Both the position numbers and the translations under genes were made by a program. From Verrucomicrobiales bacterium (lineage in GTDB: Bacteria; Verrucomicrobiota; Verrucomicrobiia; Limisphaerales; UBA9464), in assembly GCA_027488845.1 (NCBI GenBank), contig JAIYBC010000061.1, positions 1 to 48,100 on the forward strand: a stretch of 48,100 bases of DNA, written 5' to 3'. Shown piece after piece: positions 1 to 8,179 of the stretch; the stretch's first letter is position 1, and every line of letters begins with the position of its first letter. A model generated the notes under the pieces. The model saw nothing but the letters and a program-made list of their open reading frames with translations. It was not told the origin of the DNA and did not search any database.

Positions 1-118
1 AGTTACGTTGATTGCGAGCGACTTACGCCGAAATCGTTGAACAATGTAAACAGTTTGGTGACTGCCGCTTCATTGCAGCAAAACACCCCAATCGGTTGGG
101 GTCGGTTCTTTGCGTGAG
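1..118. repeat. Copy 1 of a 118-bp inverted repeat (touches window edge)
   Basis: The sequence is the reverse complement of 10986-11103 with a single mismatch. Similarity stops after base 118; the outer end may continue beyond the window. It contains a perfect 7-bp hairpin (ACCCCAA, loop TCGG, TTGGGGT at 85-102). Read on the minus strand, that hairpin is followed by GTTTTG, so it may also end transcription from rnhA. No convincing coding frame lies inside. Confidence 0.9.
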
Positions 119-139
119 GCTCCTTCCGCCTCCGTGGGC

Positions 140-643
140 TCAGGGACGGTGCCGGCGGGACTTCACCTTCGCGATCTCGGCGCTGGCGCGGCGGTCGCAG
201 CGCTCGTTGAGCTCGTTGCCGGCGTGGCCCTTCACCCAGCGCCATTCCACGGTGTGACGGGCCACCAGTTCGTCGAGACGCCGCCACAGGTCCTCGTTCT
301 TGACCGGTTCCCCCTCCGCGGTCCGCCAGCCCTTGCGCTTCCAGCCGTGGATCCACTCCGTGATCCCCTTGCGCAGGTACTGGGAATCGGTGTGCAGCTC
401 CACCTGGCAGGACTGGTTCAGCGCCGAAAGCGCGCCGATCGCCGCGGAGAGTTCCATGCGGTTGTTCGTCGTGTCGGGATCGCCGCCGCCGACCTCCAGC
501 TCCTGGCGTCCGTAACGCAGCACCGCCGCCCATCCGCCGGGTCCCGGATTGCCGTGGCAGCCGCCGTCGGTGTGGACGACCACCCGTTTCGGCGCGGCGG
601 GACGTGCGGGGCTTGCGGGTTCGTTGGACGACATGGCGGGCAT
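140..643 (-). CDS. rnhA: Ribonuclease HI
   Basis: Cytoplasmic ribonuclease that cuts the RNA strand of RNA-DNA hybrids, clearing R-loops and primer RNA. The 167-residue product is close to the usual length of about 155. It carries the whole type 1 active site: D26 in [15 protein letters not shown]64 in MELSAA, D86 in HTDSQY, H140 in KGHAGN and D150 in ERCD. A long glycine/proline-rich stretch follows the first aspartate, as usual for the family. Two starts are possible (643 or 634); neither has a clear ribosome binding site, and the first is given. The gene is divergent from the fumarase-like gene at 801 and runs out into repeat copy 1, whose hairpin may be its terminator. Confidence 0.93.
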   Translation of the reverse strand: MPAMSSNEPASPARPAAPKRVVVHTDGGCHGNPGPGGWAAVLRYGRQELEVGGGDPDTTNNRMELSAAIGALSALNQSCQVELHTDSQYLRKGITEWIHGWKRKGWRTAEGEPVKNEDLWRRLDELVARHTVEWRWVKGHAGNELNERCDRRASAEIAKVKSRRHRP

Positions 644-800
644 CGCGACCGGACGAGCATGGCGGGATCCGGGTTCCGTTTCGAGCGTGCGGTGCCATCG
701 GGGCCCGATTCCGAACCTTGCCCCTCCGCCGGTTGTCGCGCCTAATCTCCCCGGCGTTCCCCGCCGCACCGGAGGGGAGTTCCCCACGACAGGTCCAGGC

Positions 801-1376
801 ATGATCCAGCTCACCGCACCGTTCTCCGAAGAGAAGATCCGCGCGCTCAAGGTCGGCGACGAAGTCCTCATCACCGGCCTCGTCTTCACCGGCCGCGACG
901 CCGTCCACAAGCATCTCCACGAAGGCGGCGACCTGCCGCCCGGCGTGGATCTCAAGGACGGCATCATCTACCACTGCGGGCCGGTGGTGATGAAGGAGCC
1001 GGACGGATCCTGGAAGGTGACCGCCGCCGGTCCCACCACCTCGATCCGCGAGGAACCCTACCAGGCGGACATCATCGGCCGCTTCGGCGTCCGTGGAGTC
1101 ATCGGCAAGGGCGGCATGGGCGACAAGACGCTGGCCGCCTGCCGCGAACACGGCTGCGTGTACCTGCACGCCATCGGCGGCGCGGCACAGGTGCTGGCCG
1201 AGTGCGTGCGCAAGGTCCGGGGCGTCTCGTTCCTCGAGCAGTTCGGTTCCCCCGAGGCGGTCTGGGAGCTGGAGGTCGAGGGGTTTCCCGCGGTCGTGAC
1301 CATGGATTCCCACGGACGCTCGCTCCACCGCGAGGTGTTCGCCGCCAGCCAGTCCGCGTTGCAGGAGCGGCTCTGA
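801..1376 (+). CDS. Fumarase / tartrate dehydratase beta-type subunit
   Basis: Resembles the C-terminal (beta) part of class I iron-sulfur hydro-lyases such as fumarase A and L(+)-tartrate dehydratase TtdB, which reversibly add water to a dicarboxylate. The 191 residues cover the whole beta domain. Recognisable blocks are IIYHCGPVV, the substrate-loop segment [27 protein letters not shown] and [17 protein letters not shown]. The iron-sulfur alpha subunit is not in this window, so the partner must be encoded elsewhere and the exact substrate cannot be told. ATG at 801 was chosen because the homology begins there. It lies 38 bases before rsgA and probably heads the rsgA-FO synthase transcript. 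The residues after GPTTS (IREEPY) differ from the R-M-D usually seen there. Confidence 0.82.
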   Translation: MIQLTAPFSEEKIRALKVGDEVLITGLVFTGRDAVHKHLHEGGDLPPGVDLKDGIIYHCGPVVMKEPDGSWKVTAAGPTTSIREEPYQADIIGRFGVRGVIGKGGMGDKTLAACREHGCVYLHAIGGAAQVLAECVRKVRGVSFLEQFGSPEAVWELEVEGFPAVVTMDSHGRSLHREVFAASQSALQERL

Positions 1377-1414
1377 GCCCGCACGGCCCGGAATCCCCGA
1401 CACCGAACCGCGGC

Positions 1415-2494
1415 ATGGATCTGGGCGAACTGGGCTGGAACACGGATTGGGAATCCGCGTTCGCCCCCCACCGCGCCGCGGGCCTCGACCCCGCACGCGT
1501 GGTGCACGAGGACAAGCTGGCCTACGTGGTCGTCGGCCCCTGGGGCGACCGGCCGGCCGCCATCACCGGCCGGCTCCGCCACCGCTTCCGGCTCGACTCC
1601 GACCTGCCCAAGGTCGGCGACTGGGTCGCCGTCGCCCCGGTCCCGGGCGAGAACAAGGGCCTCATCCAGGAGGTCCTCCCACGCCGGACGCGCCTCCTGC
1701 GCAAGGTCACCGGACGCGTCAACGAGGCCCAGGTGCTGGTGACCAACGTGGACGTGGTGTTCGTGGTCCAGGCCATGGACGACACCTTCAACCCGCGGCG
1801 CATCGAGCGCTTCCTGGTCATGGTCCACGAGGGCGGCGCCCGGCCGGTCGTGGTGCTCAACAAGCTCGACCTCTGCGCCCGTCCCGATTCCCTCGTCCGC
1901 ACCGTCCGCGGACTCGCCGGCGACGCCCTCGTGCTGCCGGTCTGCGCCAAGACGGGGAAGGGCACCGGGCTCCTCCGCGAACAGCTCGGCCCCGGGATCA
2001 CGGCGGTCTTCGTCGGCACCTCCGGCGTCGGCAAGTCGAGCCTCCTGAACCGCCTCATGGGCGAGAAGGTCGAGCCCACCATCGAGGTCCGCGAATGGGA
2101 CCGGAAGGGACGTCACACGACCGCCTGGCGCGAGATCCACCCGCTGCCCGACGGCGGCCTGATCATCGACACGCCGGGCATGCGCGAGCTGCAGCTGTGG
2201 ACGGCCGAGGACGGCCTGGACGACGCCTTCCCGGAGATCGCCGCGCTCGGGCTCGGATGCCGGTTCCGCGACTGCACCCATGCCGCGGAACCCGACTGCG
2301 CGGTCCGCGCGTCGCTGGAGGCCGGGAAGCTCCCGAAGGGCCGCTACGAGAGCTTCCAGAAGCTGCGAAAGGAACTCGTGGTGGTGACTTCCGCACGGCG
2401 TGAGGCCGAGCGGAAGGGCGGGGGCGGACGTCGGCCGATCCCGCGGTTCGACGATCCTTCGGCCGACGGCGGCGACGACGAGGGCAACGGATGA
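1415..2494 (+). CDS. rsgA: Ribosome small-subunit-dependent GTPase A
   Basis: Late assembly factor of the 30S ribosome with ribosome-stimulated GTPase activity. The 359-residue product shows the circularly permuted GTPase order typical of RsgA/YjeQ: an N-terminal OB-fold region, G4 motif NKLD (149-152), then G1 GTSGVGKS (201-208) and G3 DTPG (252-255). A C-terminal zinc knuckle follows with C282, C287, H289 and C295. The tail is rich in R, G and D. ATG at 1415 gives the expected N-terminus. Its stop overlaps the next start (ATGA at 2491-2494), so it is probably translationally coupled to the FO synthase, an association with no obvious functional reason. Confidence 0.95.
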   Translation: MDLGELGWNTDWESAFAPHRAAGLDPARVVHEDKLAYVVVGPWGDRPAAITGRLRHRFRLDSDLPKVGDWVAVAPVPGENKGLIQEVLPRRTRLLRKVTGRVNEAQVLVTNVDVVFVVQAMDDTFNPRRIERFLVMVHEGGARPVVVLNKLDLCARPDSLVRTVRGLAGDALVLPVCAKTGKGTGLLREQLGPGITAVFVGTSGVGKSSLLNRLMGEKVEPTIEVREWDRKGRHTTAWREIHPLPDGGLIIDTPGMRELQLWTAEDGLDDAFPEIAALGLGCRFRDCTHAAEPDCAVRASLEAGKLPKGRYESFQKLRKELVVVTSARREAERKGGGGRRPIPRFDDPSADGGDDEGNG

Positions 2495-4704
2495 ACCCCG
2501 ACTCCGGGCTGGCCGTGTCCCGTGGGGTTGCGGGGGCGGACGTCGGCGGTAGGCTCGCCGGCCTGAATCCAGCCCGGACCATCACCTTCTCGCCGTCGCA
2601 CACCCTGCCGTTGACCCACGACTGTCCGTGGGACTGCACCTACTGCGGCTACCGTTCCGACCGCGACGGCCTGATCTCCGAGGCGGATTTCAACCGCGGT
2701 TTGGACATCGCCGCCCGCGCCGGCGCGACCGAGATCCTGTTCCTCTCCGGCGAGGTTCCCGACTCCTTGCCGCACCTGCGTCGCGAATTGCAGGAACGCG
2801 GCTTCCCCGACTTCATCGCGTTCGTCCGCTGGGCCTGCGAGCGCGCCCTCGAGGCGGGGTTCCTTCCGCACAGCAACATCGGCGCGATGTCCGACGCGGA
2901 TTTCGAACGGTTGGCTCCCGTGAACGCCTCGATGGGCCTGATGCTCGAGAACGTGGACGACGCCTTCAACCGCACCGTCGCGCCACGGAAGTCCGCCTCG
3001 GGCCGGCTCCGCACGCTCGAGGCCGCCGGCCGCGCCCGCGTTCCCTACACCAGCGGGATCCTCATCGGACTCGGCGAGTCCCGGGAATCCCGGCTGCGTT
3101 CCCTCGACGCCTTGGCCGAGGTCCACGCGAGGCATGGCCATCTGCAGGAGATCATCCTACAGAACTACATCCCCAACGCCGGTTCACGGCTGCCCGCGCG
3201 GCCGGCTCCGACCTTGGAGGAGTACCACGGGCTGATTTCCCATTGGCGTCGGGTCGCGCCGGACGTCCCCATCCAGATCCCGCCCAACATCAATCCCCAC
3301 TGGCGGGAACTGCTGCCCTGGGTCGACGACCTCGGAGGCATCAGCGCGGACGGCGACCTCGTCAACCCGCTCAACCCGTGGGAGCCGCCGGAACGCTACG
3401 CGAGGGCCTGCCGCGAGGCCGGCGCACGTTTGGTGCACCGTTGGCCGGTGTACGACCGCTTCCTCGCCCGCGGCTGGGTTTCCGAAGAGGTGCGCGCCGT
3501 GCTGGGGCGGCGTGAGACTTCGGCGTTGCCGTCCGGTCCGCAGGCCGAAGGAGGAAACCCGGATGCCATCGGCACCGTCCGGTCGAAGGCCCCGTCCACG
3601 TGGAAGGATCCGTTGACCAAGGCCGTCGCCGGCGGGTCTCTGACCCCTTCGGAGGCATTGCGGCTCGCCATGGCCGACGGCGCGGCTTCCGCCGAACTGG
3701 CCGCCGCGGCCGACGAGTTGAACCGCCGTCTCAACGGCGACGTGGTCACCTACGTGGTGAACCGCAACGCCAACTTCACCAACGTCTGCACGACGAACTG
3801 CTCCTTCTGCGGCTTCTACCGGCCCAAGGGACATGAGGAGGCCTACACCCGCAGCGTGGGCGCGGTGGTGGAGCGGGTGATGAAGACCCCGTGGGTCACC
3901 GAGGTGTGCCTCCAGGGCGGGATCCATCCCGACCTCGGCTTCGACTACTACCTCGAACTCCTCCGCGCCCTGAGGTCGGCGATGCCCGGCGTCCACCTCC
4001 ACGCCTACTCGCCGATGGAGATCCGCTCGCTGGAGCTCAAGACCGGGCGGAGCGCGACGGCTCTCCTGGAGGAACTCATGGCCGCGGGACTGGGTTCGAT
4101 GCCGGGGACCGCGGCGGAGATCCTCGACGACTCCGTGCGCGGACGGTTGTCACCGGAGAAGGTGGGCGTCTCGGACTGGATCCGGATCGTTTCGGCCGCG
4201 CACCGGCTCGGATTGCGTTCGACTGCGACGGTGATGTTCGGCCACGGCGAAGGGTGGGATGCCTTGCTGCGGCATCTGGAGCTGTTGCGCGACCTGCATC
4301 GCCGGACCGGAGGATTCACCGAATTCATCCCCTTGGCCTTCGTGCCGCATCGGAACCGGCTGGGCCGGGAGCTCTCCCGTTCCACCCCGGGCGGCGCCGA
4401 GGAGGTGGCTCGGGCCAGTGCCGAACGGGTCCGGAGGCTGTATCCGCTGGCCCGCCTGTTCTTCGGCGCGGAACTGCGCCATCTGCAGACGAGTTGGGTG
4501 AAGCTCGGCACCGAGGAAGCGGCGGCGATGTTGAAGGCCGGGTGCGACGACTTCGGCGGGACGCTCTACGAGGAAAGCATCACCCGCGAAAGCGGGGGTG
4601 AACACGGCGAAAGCCGGACACCCGAGGAACTCGAATCCGCCATCCGATCCGTCGGAAGGACGCCGCGCCGTCGGACAACGTTGTATGGAATGCGGGAGGG
4701 GTGA
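2491..4704 (+). CDS. fbiC: FO synthase, CofG-CofH fusion (F420 precursor)
   Basis: A fusion of two radical-SAM enzymes that join tyrosine to 5-amino-6-ribitylaminouracil and close the ring to give FO, the 5-deazaflavin core of coenzyme F420 and a photolyase antenna. The N-terminal CofG half has C45, C49, C52 (C-x3-C-x2-C) and the late block IPPNINPHW...DDLGGIS...NPLNPW. The C-terminal CofH half has NANFTN followed by C433, C437, C440, then GGIHPDLGFDYY, HAYSPMEI, SMPGTAAEIL and FTEFIPLAFVP. At 737 residues it is somewhat shorter than actinobacterial FbiC. It overlaps rsgA by four bases. None of the other F420 genes (cofC, cofD, cofE) is in the window. Menaquinone-pathway MqnE/MqnC are relatives, but the two-domain fusion with these motifs favours FO synthase. 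Confidence 0.88.
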   Translation: MNPDSGLAVSRGVAGADVGGRLAGLNPARTITFSPSHTLPLTHDCPWDCTYCGYRSDRDGLISEADFNRGLDIAARAGATEILFLSGEVPDSLPHLRRELQERGFPDFIAFVRWACERALEAGFLPHSNIGAMSDADFERLAPVNASMGLMLENVDDAFNRTVAPRKSASGRLRTLEAAGRARVPYTSGILIGLGESRESRLRSLDALAEVHARHGHLQEIILQNYIPNAGSRLPARPAPTLEEYHGLISHWRRVAPDVPIQIPPNINPHWRELLPWVDDLGGISADGDLVNPLNPWEPPERYARACREAGARLVHRWPVYDRFLARGWVSEEVRAVLGRRETSALPSGPQAEGGNPDAIGTVRSKAPSTWKDPLTKAVAGGSLTPSEALRLAMADGAASAELAAAADELNRRLNGDVVTYVVNRNANFTNVCTTNCSFCGFYRPKGHEEAYTRSVGAVVERVMKTPWVTEVCLQGGIHPDLGFDYYLELLRALRSAMPGVHLHAYSPMEIRSLELKTGRSATALLEELMAAGLGSMPGTAAEILDDSVRGRLSPEKVGVSDWIRIVSAAHRLGLRSTATVMFGHGEGWDALLRHLELLRDLHRRTGGFTEFIPLAFVPHRNRLGRELSRSTPGGAEEVARASAERVRRLYPLARLFFGAELRHLQTSWVKLGTEEAAAMLKAGCDDFGGTLYEESITRESGGEHGESRTPEELESAIRSVGRTPRRRTTLYGMREG

Positions 4705-4977
4705 GGTTGGATCTGTTGTTTGTTCGTCAGTTGTCAGTTGAAGGATGAGCCAACGAGCCACGGAGGACATGGAGACAGACCTGCCAGGTCGGTTTGGGCG
4801 ATGAAGGTTGAGCATCGCGGCCGCGTTCACCAGAAGGCGGATCCCATCCGCCATTTCTCCACTGGAATTCACTGAGGTCTTTCTCCCGACCTGGAGGGCA
4901 GTCGTTTGCCATGTCGCTGAAGGCGGTCCTGGGGACAGAACCGTGGGCAACGAAGGCCTTTCGGGGAGGGATCGTGT

Positions 4978-5003
4978 GAGACTCCTCACGTCGTCTCCTA
5001 CGG
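4978..5003 (+). repeat. Dispersed palindromic element, half copy
   Basis: Starts GAGACTCCTCACGTCG and ends TCTCCTACGG. It matches the inverted right arm of the full palindrome at 31507-31563 with only a few differences. It lies between convergent genes. Confidence 0.7.
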
Positions 5004-5051
5004 GTGCGGGTTGGGGAAAAGGGCTTGGATCAGTGGAATCCGTGTCTCCCC

Positions 5052-5075
5052 AAAAAAGCGCGAGAGGACTCGCGC
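5052..5075 (-). terminator. Rho-independent terminator of glgA
   Basis: On the minus strand GCGCGAG, loop TCCT and CTCGCGC form a 7-bp GC-rich stem followed immediately by TTTTTT. It lies 45 bases after the glgA stop. Confidence 0.88.
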
Positions 5076-5119
5076 ACTCCACGACGCTCGCGCGCATCAG
5101 GACGTCCGCCGCCGGCTCA

Positions 5120-6574
5120 TCACCCATGCGCGACTTCGTTGTAGAGCGCGAGGTACTCGGCGGTCTGGCGTTCCCAGGAGAAGTCGGCGGTCATGCCGTT
5201 GCGCCGCAGGTGGGCGACCCAGGCTGGCTCGGCCCACACGGCCAAGGCCTTGCGGATCGCCTGCTCCAAGGCCGGGGCTTCGTAGGCGTGGAACTTGATC
5301 CCGGTCGCGTGGTCCGCGTCTTCGCGGGGATCCAGCACCGAGTCCTGGAGTCCGCCGGTGGCCCGGACCACGGGGATCGCCCCGTAACGCAGGGAATAGA
5401 GCTGGTTCAACCCACAGGGTTCGAAGCGGGACGGCATCAGGTAGAAGTCCGCGCCGGCTTCGAGTCGGTGGGCCAAGGCGGGGTCGAATCCGATGCGGGC
5501 CGCGACCTGTCTTGGGAAGCGTTCCACCAGTCCCCGATAGCCGGCTTCGAGCACGCGGTCGCCGCTGCCCAACAGGGCGAACTGAAGCTGCGCGCCGTCG
5601 CGGAGGAGCTTTTCCAAGGCGGCCAGGATCAGTTCGGAACCCTTCTGTTCGGTCAGCCGGGTGATGTTGGTGAAGAGCGGGAGGTCGTCGCGCACCGGGA
5701 GGCCCATCTCCTGTTGGAGCGCCGCCTTGCAACGGGCCTTGCCCGCGAGGTCGTCCGCCGAGAAGGCCGCCGGAAGGAAGGAGTTCGCGGTGGTGTTCCA
5801 CTCGGCGTAGTCCACGCCGTTGAGGATCCCGGTGAGGTCGTTGTAGCGCTTGCGCAGCAGGCCCTCGAGTCCGCAGCCGTACTCGGGCGTCAGGATCTCG
5901 CGCGCGTAGGTCGGACTGACGGTGGTGATGGCGTTGGACTGGGTGAGGGCGGCCTTGAGGAAATTGAGGTGGCCGTGGTGGCGGGCGCTCTCCAGGTGGA
6001 ACCATTCCGCCGGCAGGCCGGTGAGGGCCCAGTCCGTCTCCGGGAACCAGCCCTGATAGGCCAGGTTGTGGATGGTGAACAGGCTGCGGGGTGCGTTCGG
6101 CCACAGGCCGGAAACCCGGGCATGCTGGAGGTACAACGGCAGCAGGCCGGTCTGCCAATCGTGTCCATGGACGATCCGGGGCGGATCGGGCAGGTGTCTT
6201 GCGAGCAGCAGCGCGGCCCGGGTGAAGAACAGGAACCGCGCGGCGTTGTCGGCGTAGTCCTTGCCGCCCTCGTTGTAGAGACCGGCCCGGCCGAAGAAGG
6301 CGTCCTGCCGGACGAACCAGAGACTCAGCCGCGGCGACACCTCCAACCGGAGGAACTCGCCATCCACGATCTCGCCAGCCAAGGGGATCCCGAACTTCCA
6401 ACCGGTGGCCTGGATCGCGGGAAACTTCTCCGCGACGCCCCGGTACAACGGCGTGACGATGGTGACGCGCGTCCCGGCGCCGGCGAGCGCACCGCCGAGG
6501 GCGGCGACCATGTCGGCCAGGCCTCCGGTCTTGGAGAACGGGTGCAGCTCACTGGTGGCGAGCAGGACGTGCAT
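5120..6574 (-). CDS. glgA: Glycogen synthase (ADP-glucose type)
   Basis: GT5-family glucosyltransferase that lengthens alpha-1,4-glucan using ADP-glucose. The 484 residues match the family length. The N-terminal KTGGL loop (K15-L19) that binds the nucleotide sugar is intact in SELHPFSKTGGLADM. Other family blocks are HGHDWQTGLLP, FTIHNLAYQG, ILNGVDYAEW, and the C-terminal catalytic region PSRFEPCGLNQLYSLRYGAIPVVRATGGLQDSV (a conserved glutamate and the RATGGL loop). ATG at 6574 starts MHVLLATSEL, the normal beginning. No other glycogen gene is adjacent. It is divergent from hflX and ends at a strong terminator shared with a convergent repeat-rich spacer. Confidence 0.95.
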   Translation of the reverse strand: MHVLLATSELHPFSKTGGLADMVAALGGALAGAGTRVTIVTPLYRGVAEKFPAIQATGWKFGIPLAGEIVDGEFLRLEVSPRLSLWFVRQDAFFGRAGLYNEGGKDYADNAARFLFFTRAALLLARHLPDPPRIVHGHDWQTGLLPLYLQHARVSGLWPNAPRSLFTIHNLAYQGWFPETDWALTGLPAEWFHLESARHHGHLNFLKAALTQSNAITTVSPTYAREILTPEYGCGLEGLLRKRYNDLTGILNGVDYAEWNTTANSFLPAAFSADDLAGKARCKAALQQEMGLPVRDDLPLFTNITRLTEQKGSELILAALEKLLRDGAQLQFALLGSGDRVLEAGYRGLVERFPRQVAARIGFDPALAHRLEAGADFYLMPSRFEPCGLNQLYSLRYGAIPVVRATGGLQDSVLDPREDADHATGIKFHAYEAPALEQAIRKALAVWAEPAWVAHLRRNGMTADFSWERQTAEYLALYNEVAHG

Positions 6575-6729
6575 CCGACGAGGGTCCGACGACCGGACGA
6601 CCCGGAACAAGACCGAAGTCCCCGGAAACGGAGGGTGTGTTGCCCGTGGCACCCTTGGTTGTGAACGCCTCTCCGGATGGCCTCCTTCCGGCTGGTGGGC
6701 CCTGTTGCGGGAGTCCGCCCAAGTCGGGT

Positions 6730-6758
6730 TTGTCCACCTTGCGGCTCCCTGCTAGTGT
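6730..6758 (+). promoter_or_regulatory. Probable sigma-70-type promoter of hflX
   Basis: TTGTCC (6730-6735), a 17-base spacer and TAGTGT (6753-6758) lie 30 bases before the hflX start. The aldolase promoter at 37680 has the same TAGTGT box and spacer length. Confidence 0.5.
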
Positions 6759-6788
6759 TGCCGGCCTCATCACCGTCGATTTCGCCGT

Positions 6789-8075
6789 TTGAAAGCCCTC
6801 ATCGAAACCGCCGACCGCAAGACGGAACGCGCCTTCCTCATCGGAGTGGAACTCAAGTCCCGGTCGGCCTGGGACGTCTCGGATTCCCTCGACGAGTTGT
6901 CCGAATTGGCCACCACCGCCGGCGCCGCCGTCGTGGGCCGCGGGATGCAGAAGCTGGAGGCGCCGCACCCGGGCACCTACATCGGGGCGGGCAAGGCGGA
7001 GGAACTCGCGCGGGAGGCCAAGGAACTCGGCGCCGACACCCTGTTGTTCGACGACGAGTTGTCCGGCGCCCAGGCCCGCAACCTCGAGGAGATCTTCGGA
7101 TGCAAGGTCATCGACCGCACCGCCCTGATCCTCGACATCTTCGCCCAGCGCGCGCGGACCCGTGAGGGCAAGCTCCAGGTCGAGCTGGCGCAGCTGCAGT
7201 ACCTGATGCCGCGCCTGACGCGCTACTGGACGCATCTTTCCCGCCAGCGCGGTTCGACCGGTTCCATCGGTGGCGAGGGCGAGTCCCAGCTCGAGGCGGA
7301 TCGCCGCAAGACGCAGGAGCGCATCGACAAGATCCGCGAGGAACTGGTCGTCGTCCGAAAGCAGCGAACGACCCAACGCGCCGGCCGCCAGCGCCACCAA
7401 TGGCCCCTGGCATCGATCGTCGGCTACACGAACGCGGGCAAGTCGACGCTGTTGAACGCGGTCACCGGCGCCGAGGTGCTGGCGGCGGACATGCTCTTCG
7501 CGACGCTGGATCCGACCACGCGCCGGCTGCGCCTTCCGTCGAACCAGAACGTCCTCCTGAGCGACACCGTGGGCTTCATCCGGAAGCTGCCGCACGGCCT
7601 GGTGGAGGCGTTCAAGGCCACGTTGGAGGAGGTGGTCGAGGCGGACCTGCTGATCCATGTCGTCGACGCCAGCCATCCGCACTGCGCCCAGCAGATCGAG
7701 GCGGTGAACGGCGTGCTTTCCGAGATCGGCGCCCAGGAGAAGCCGACGCTCATGGTCTTCAACAAGATCGACAAGCCGGGCACCGAGGAACTGGCCTCGT
7801 TGATGTGCCAGCAGTTCCCCAAGGCGGTGGCGGTCTCGTCGCGGAAGAAGCTGGGCTTCGAGGCGTTGTTCGCCGAGTTGGGCGCCATGCTGAAGCCGAT
7901 CCGCGATTTCGTGGAGGTCCGCATCCCGCACGAGTCCCAGAAGTCGATCAGCCGCCTGCACGCCCTCGGCCAGATCGTGGAACAGGACTACTCGGGTCCC
8001 GAGGCGCGATTCCGCGTCCGGATCCCTCCCTACGCCCGGCACGAGTTCGAGCAGTACATCGTGGCGGAGGTTTGA
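6789..8075 (+). CDS. hflX: GTPase HflX
   Basis: Ribosome-associated GTPase that splits stalled or stressed 70S ribosomes. The 428-residue product has the HflX-specific N-terminal domain (PGTYIGAGKAEEL, VIDRTALILDIFAQRARTREGKLQVELAQL), the glycine-rich linker RGSTGSIGGEGESQLE, and a GTPase domain with G1 GYTNAGKS (212-219), G3 DTVGFI and G4 NKID. The start appears to be TTG at 6789. No in-frame ATG or GTG precedes it near the homology, and no clear ribosome binding site is visible. It is convergent with the propeller gene at 8180, across a heptamer-rich spacer. Confidence 0.94.
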   Translation: MKALIETADRKTERAFLIGVELKSRSAWDVSDSLDELSELATTAGAAVVGRGMQKLEAPHPGTYIGAGKAEELAREAKELGADTLLFDDELSGAQARNLEEIFGCKVIDRTALILDIFAQRARTREGKLQVELAQLQYLMPRLTRYWTHLSRQRGSTGSIGGEGESQLEADRRKTQERIDKIREELVVVRKQRTTQRAGRQRHQWPLASIVGYTNAGKSTLLNAVTGAEVLAADMLFATLDPTTRRLRLPSNQNVLLSDTVGFIRKLPHGLVEAFKATLEEVVEADLLIHVVDASHPHCAQQIEAVNGVLSEIGAQEKPTLMVFNKIDKPGTEELASLMCQQFPKAVAVSSRKKLGFEALFAELGAMLKPIRDFVEVRIPHESQKSISRLHALGQIVEQDYSGPEARFRVRIPPYARHEFEQYIVAEV

Positions 8076-8080
8076 CCGGA

Positions 8081-8122
8081 GCCGGGAGCGCGAAGCAGGG
8101 AGCGCAGAGCAGGGAGCCGGGA
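8081..8122 (+). repeat. Heptamer array, word GCNNRRA (6 units)
   Basis: Six consecutive 7-mers (GCCGGGA, GCGCGAA, GCAGGGA, GCGCAGA, GCAGGGA, GCCGGGA) begin 6 bases after the hflX stop. The same words recur at 42629-42656. The word GGAATCCGTGT follows at 8157-8167. Confidence 0.85.
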
Positions 8123-8179
8123 GCGCTTTCAGTTTTCAGCAGCGGGGAGATCCATGGGAATCCGTGTGCTCAACCGGGG

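Larger units (their letters stand above)
4705..5119. other. Convergent intergenic spacer with repeats
   Basis: This 415-base gap between the 3' ends of the FO synthase gene and glgA has no credible gene. In order it holds a two-unit TTGTCAG heptamer (4725-4740), a 13-base palindrome GACCTGCCAGGTC (4778-4790), one arm of the dispersed palindrome family (4978-5003), the word GGAATCCGTGT (5035-5045), and the glgA terminator (5052-5075). Confidence 0.7.

Noticed and set aside
4808-6664. Long plus-strand open frame over glgA
   Set aside because: Antisense to glgA, with no family resemblance and composition typical of a mirror frame.
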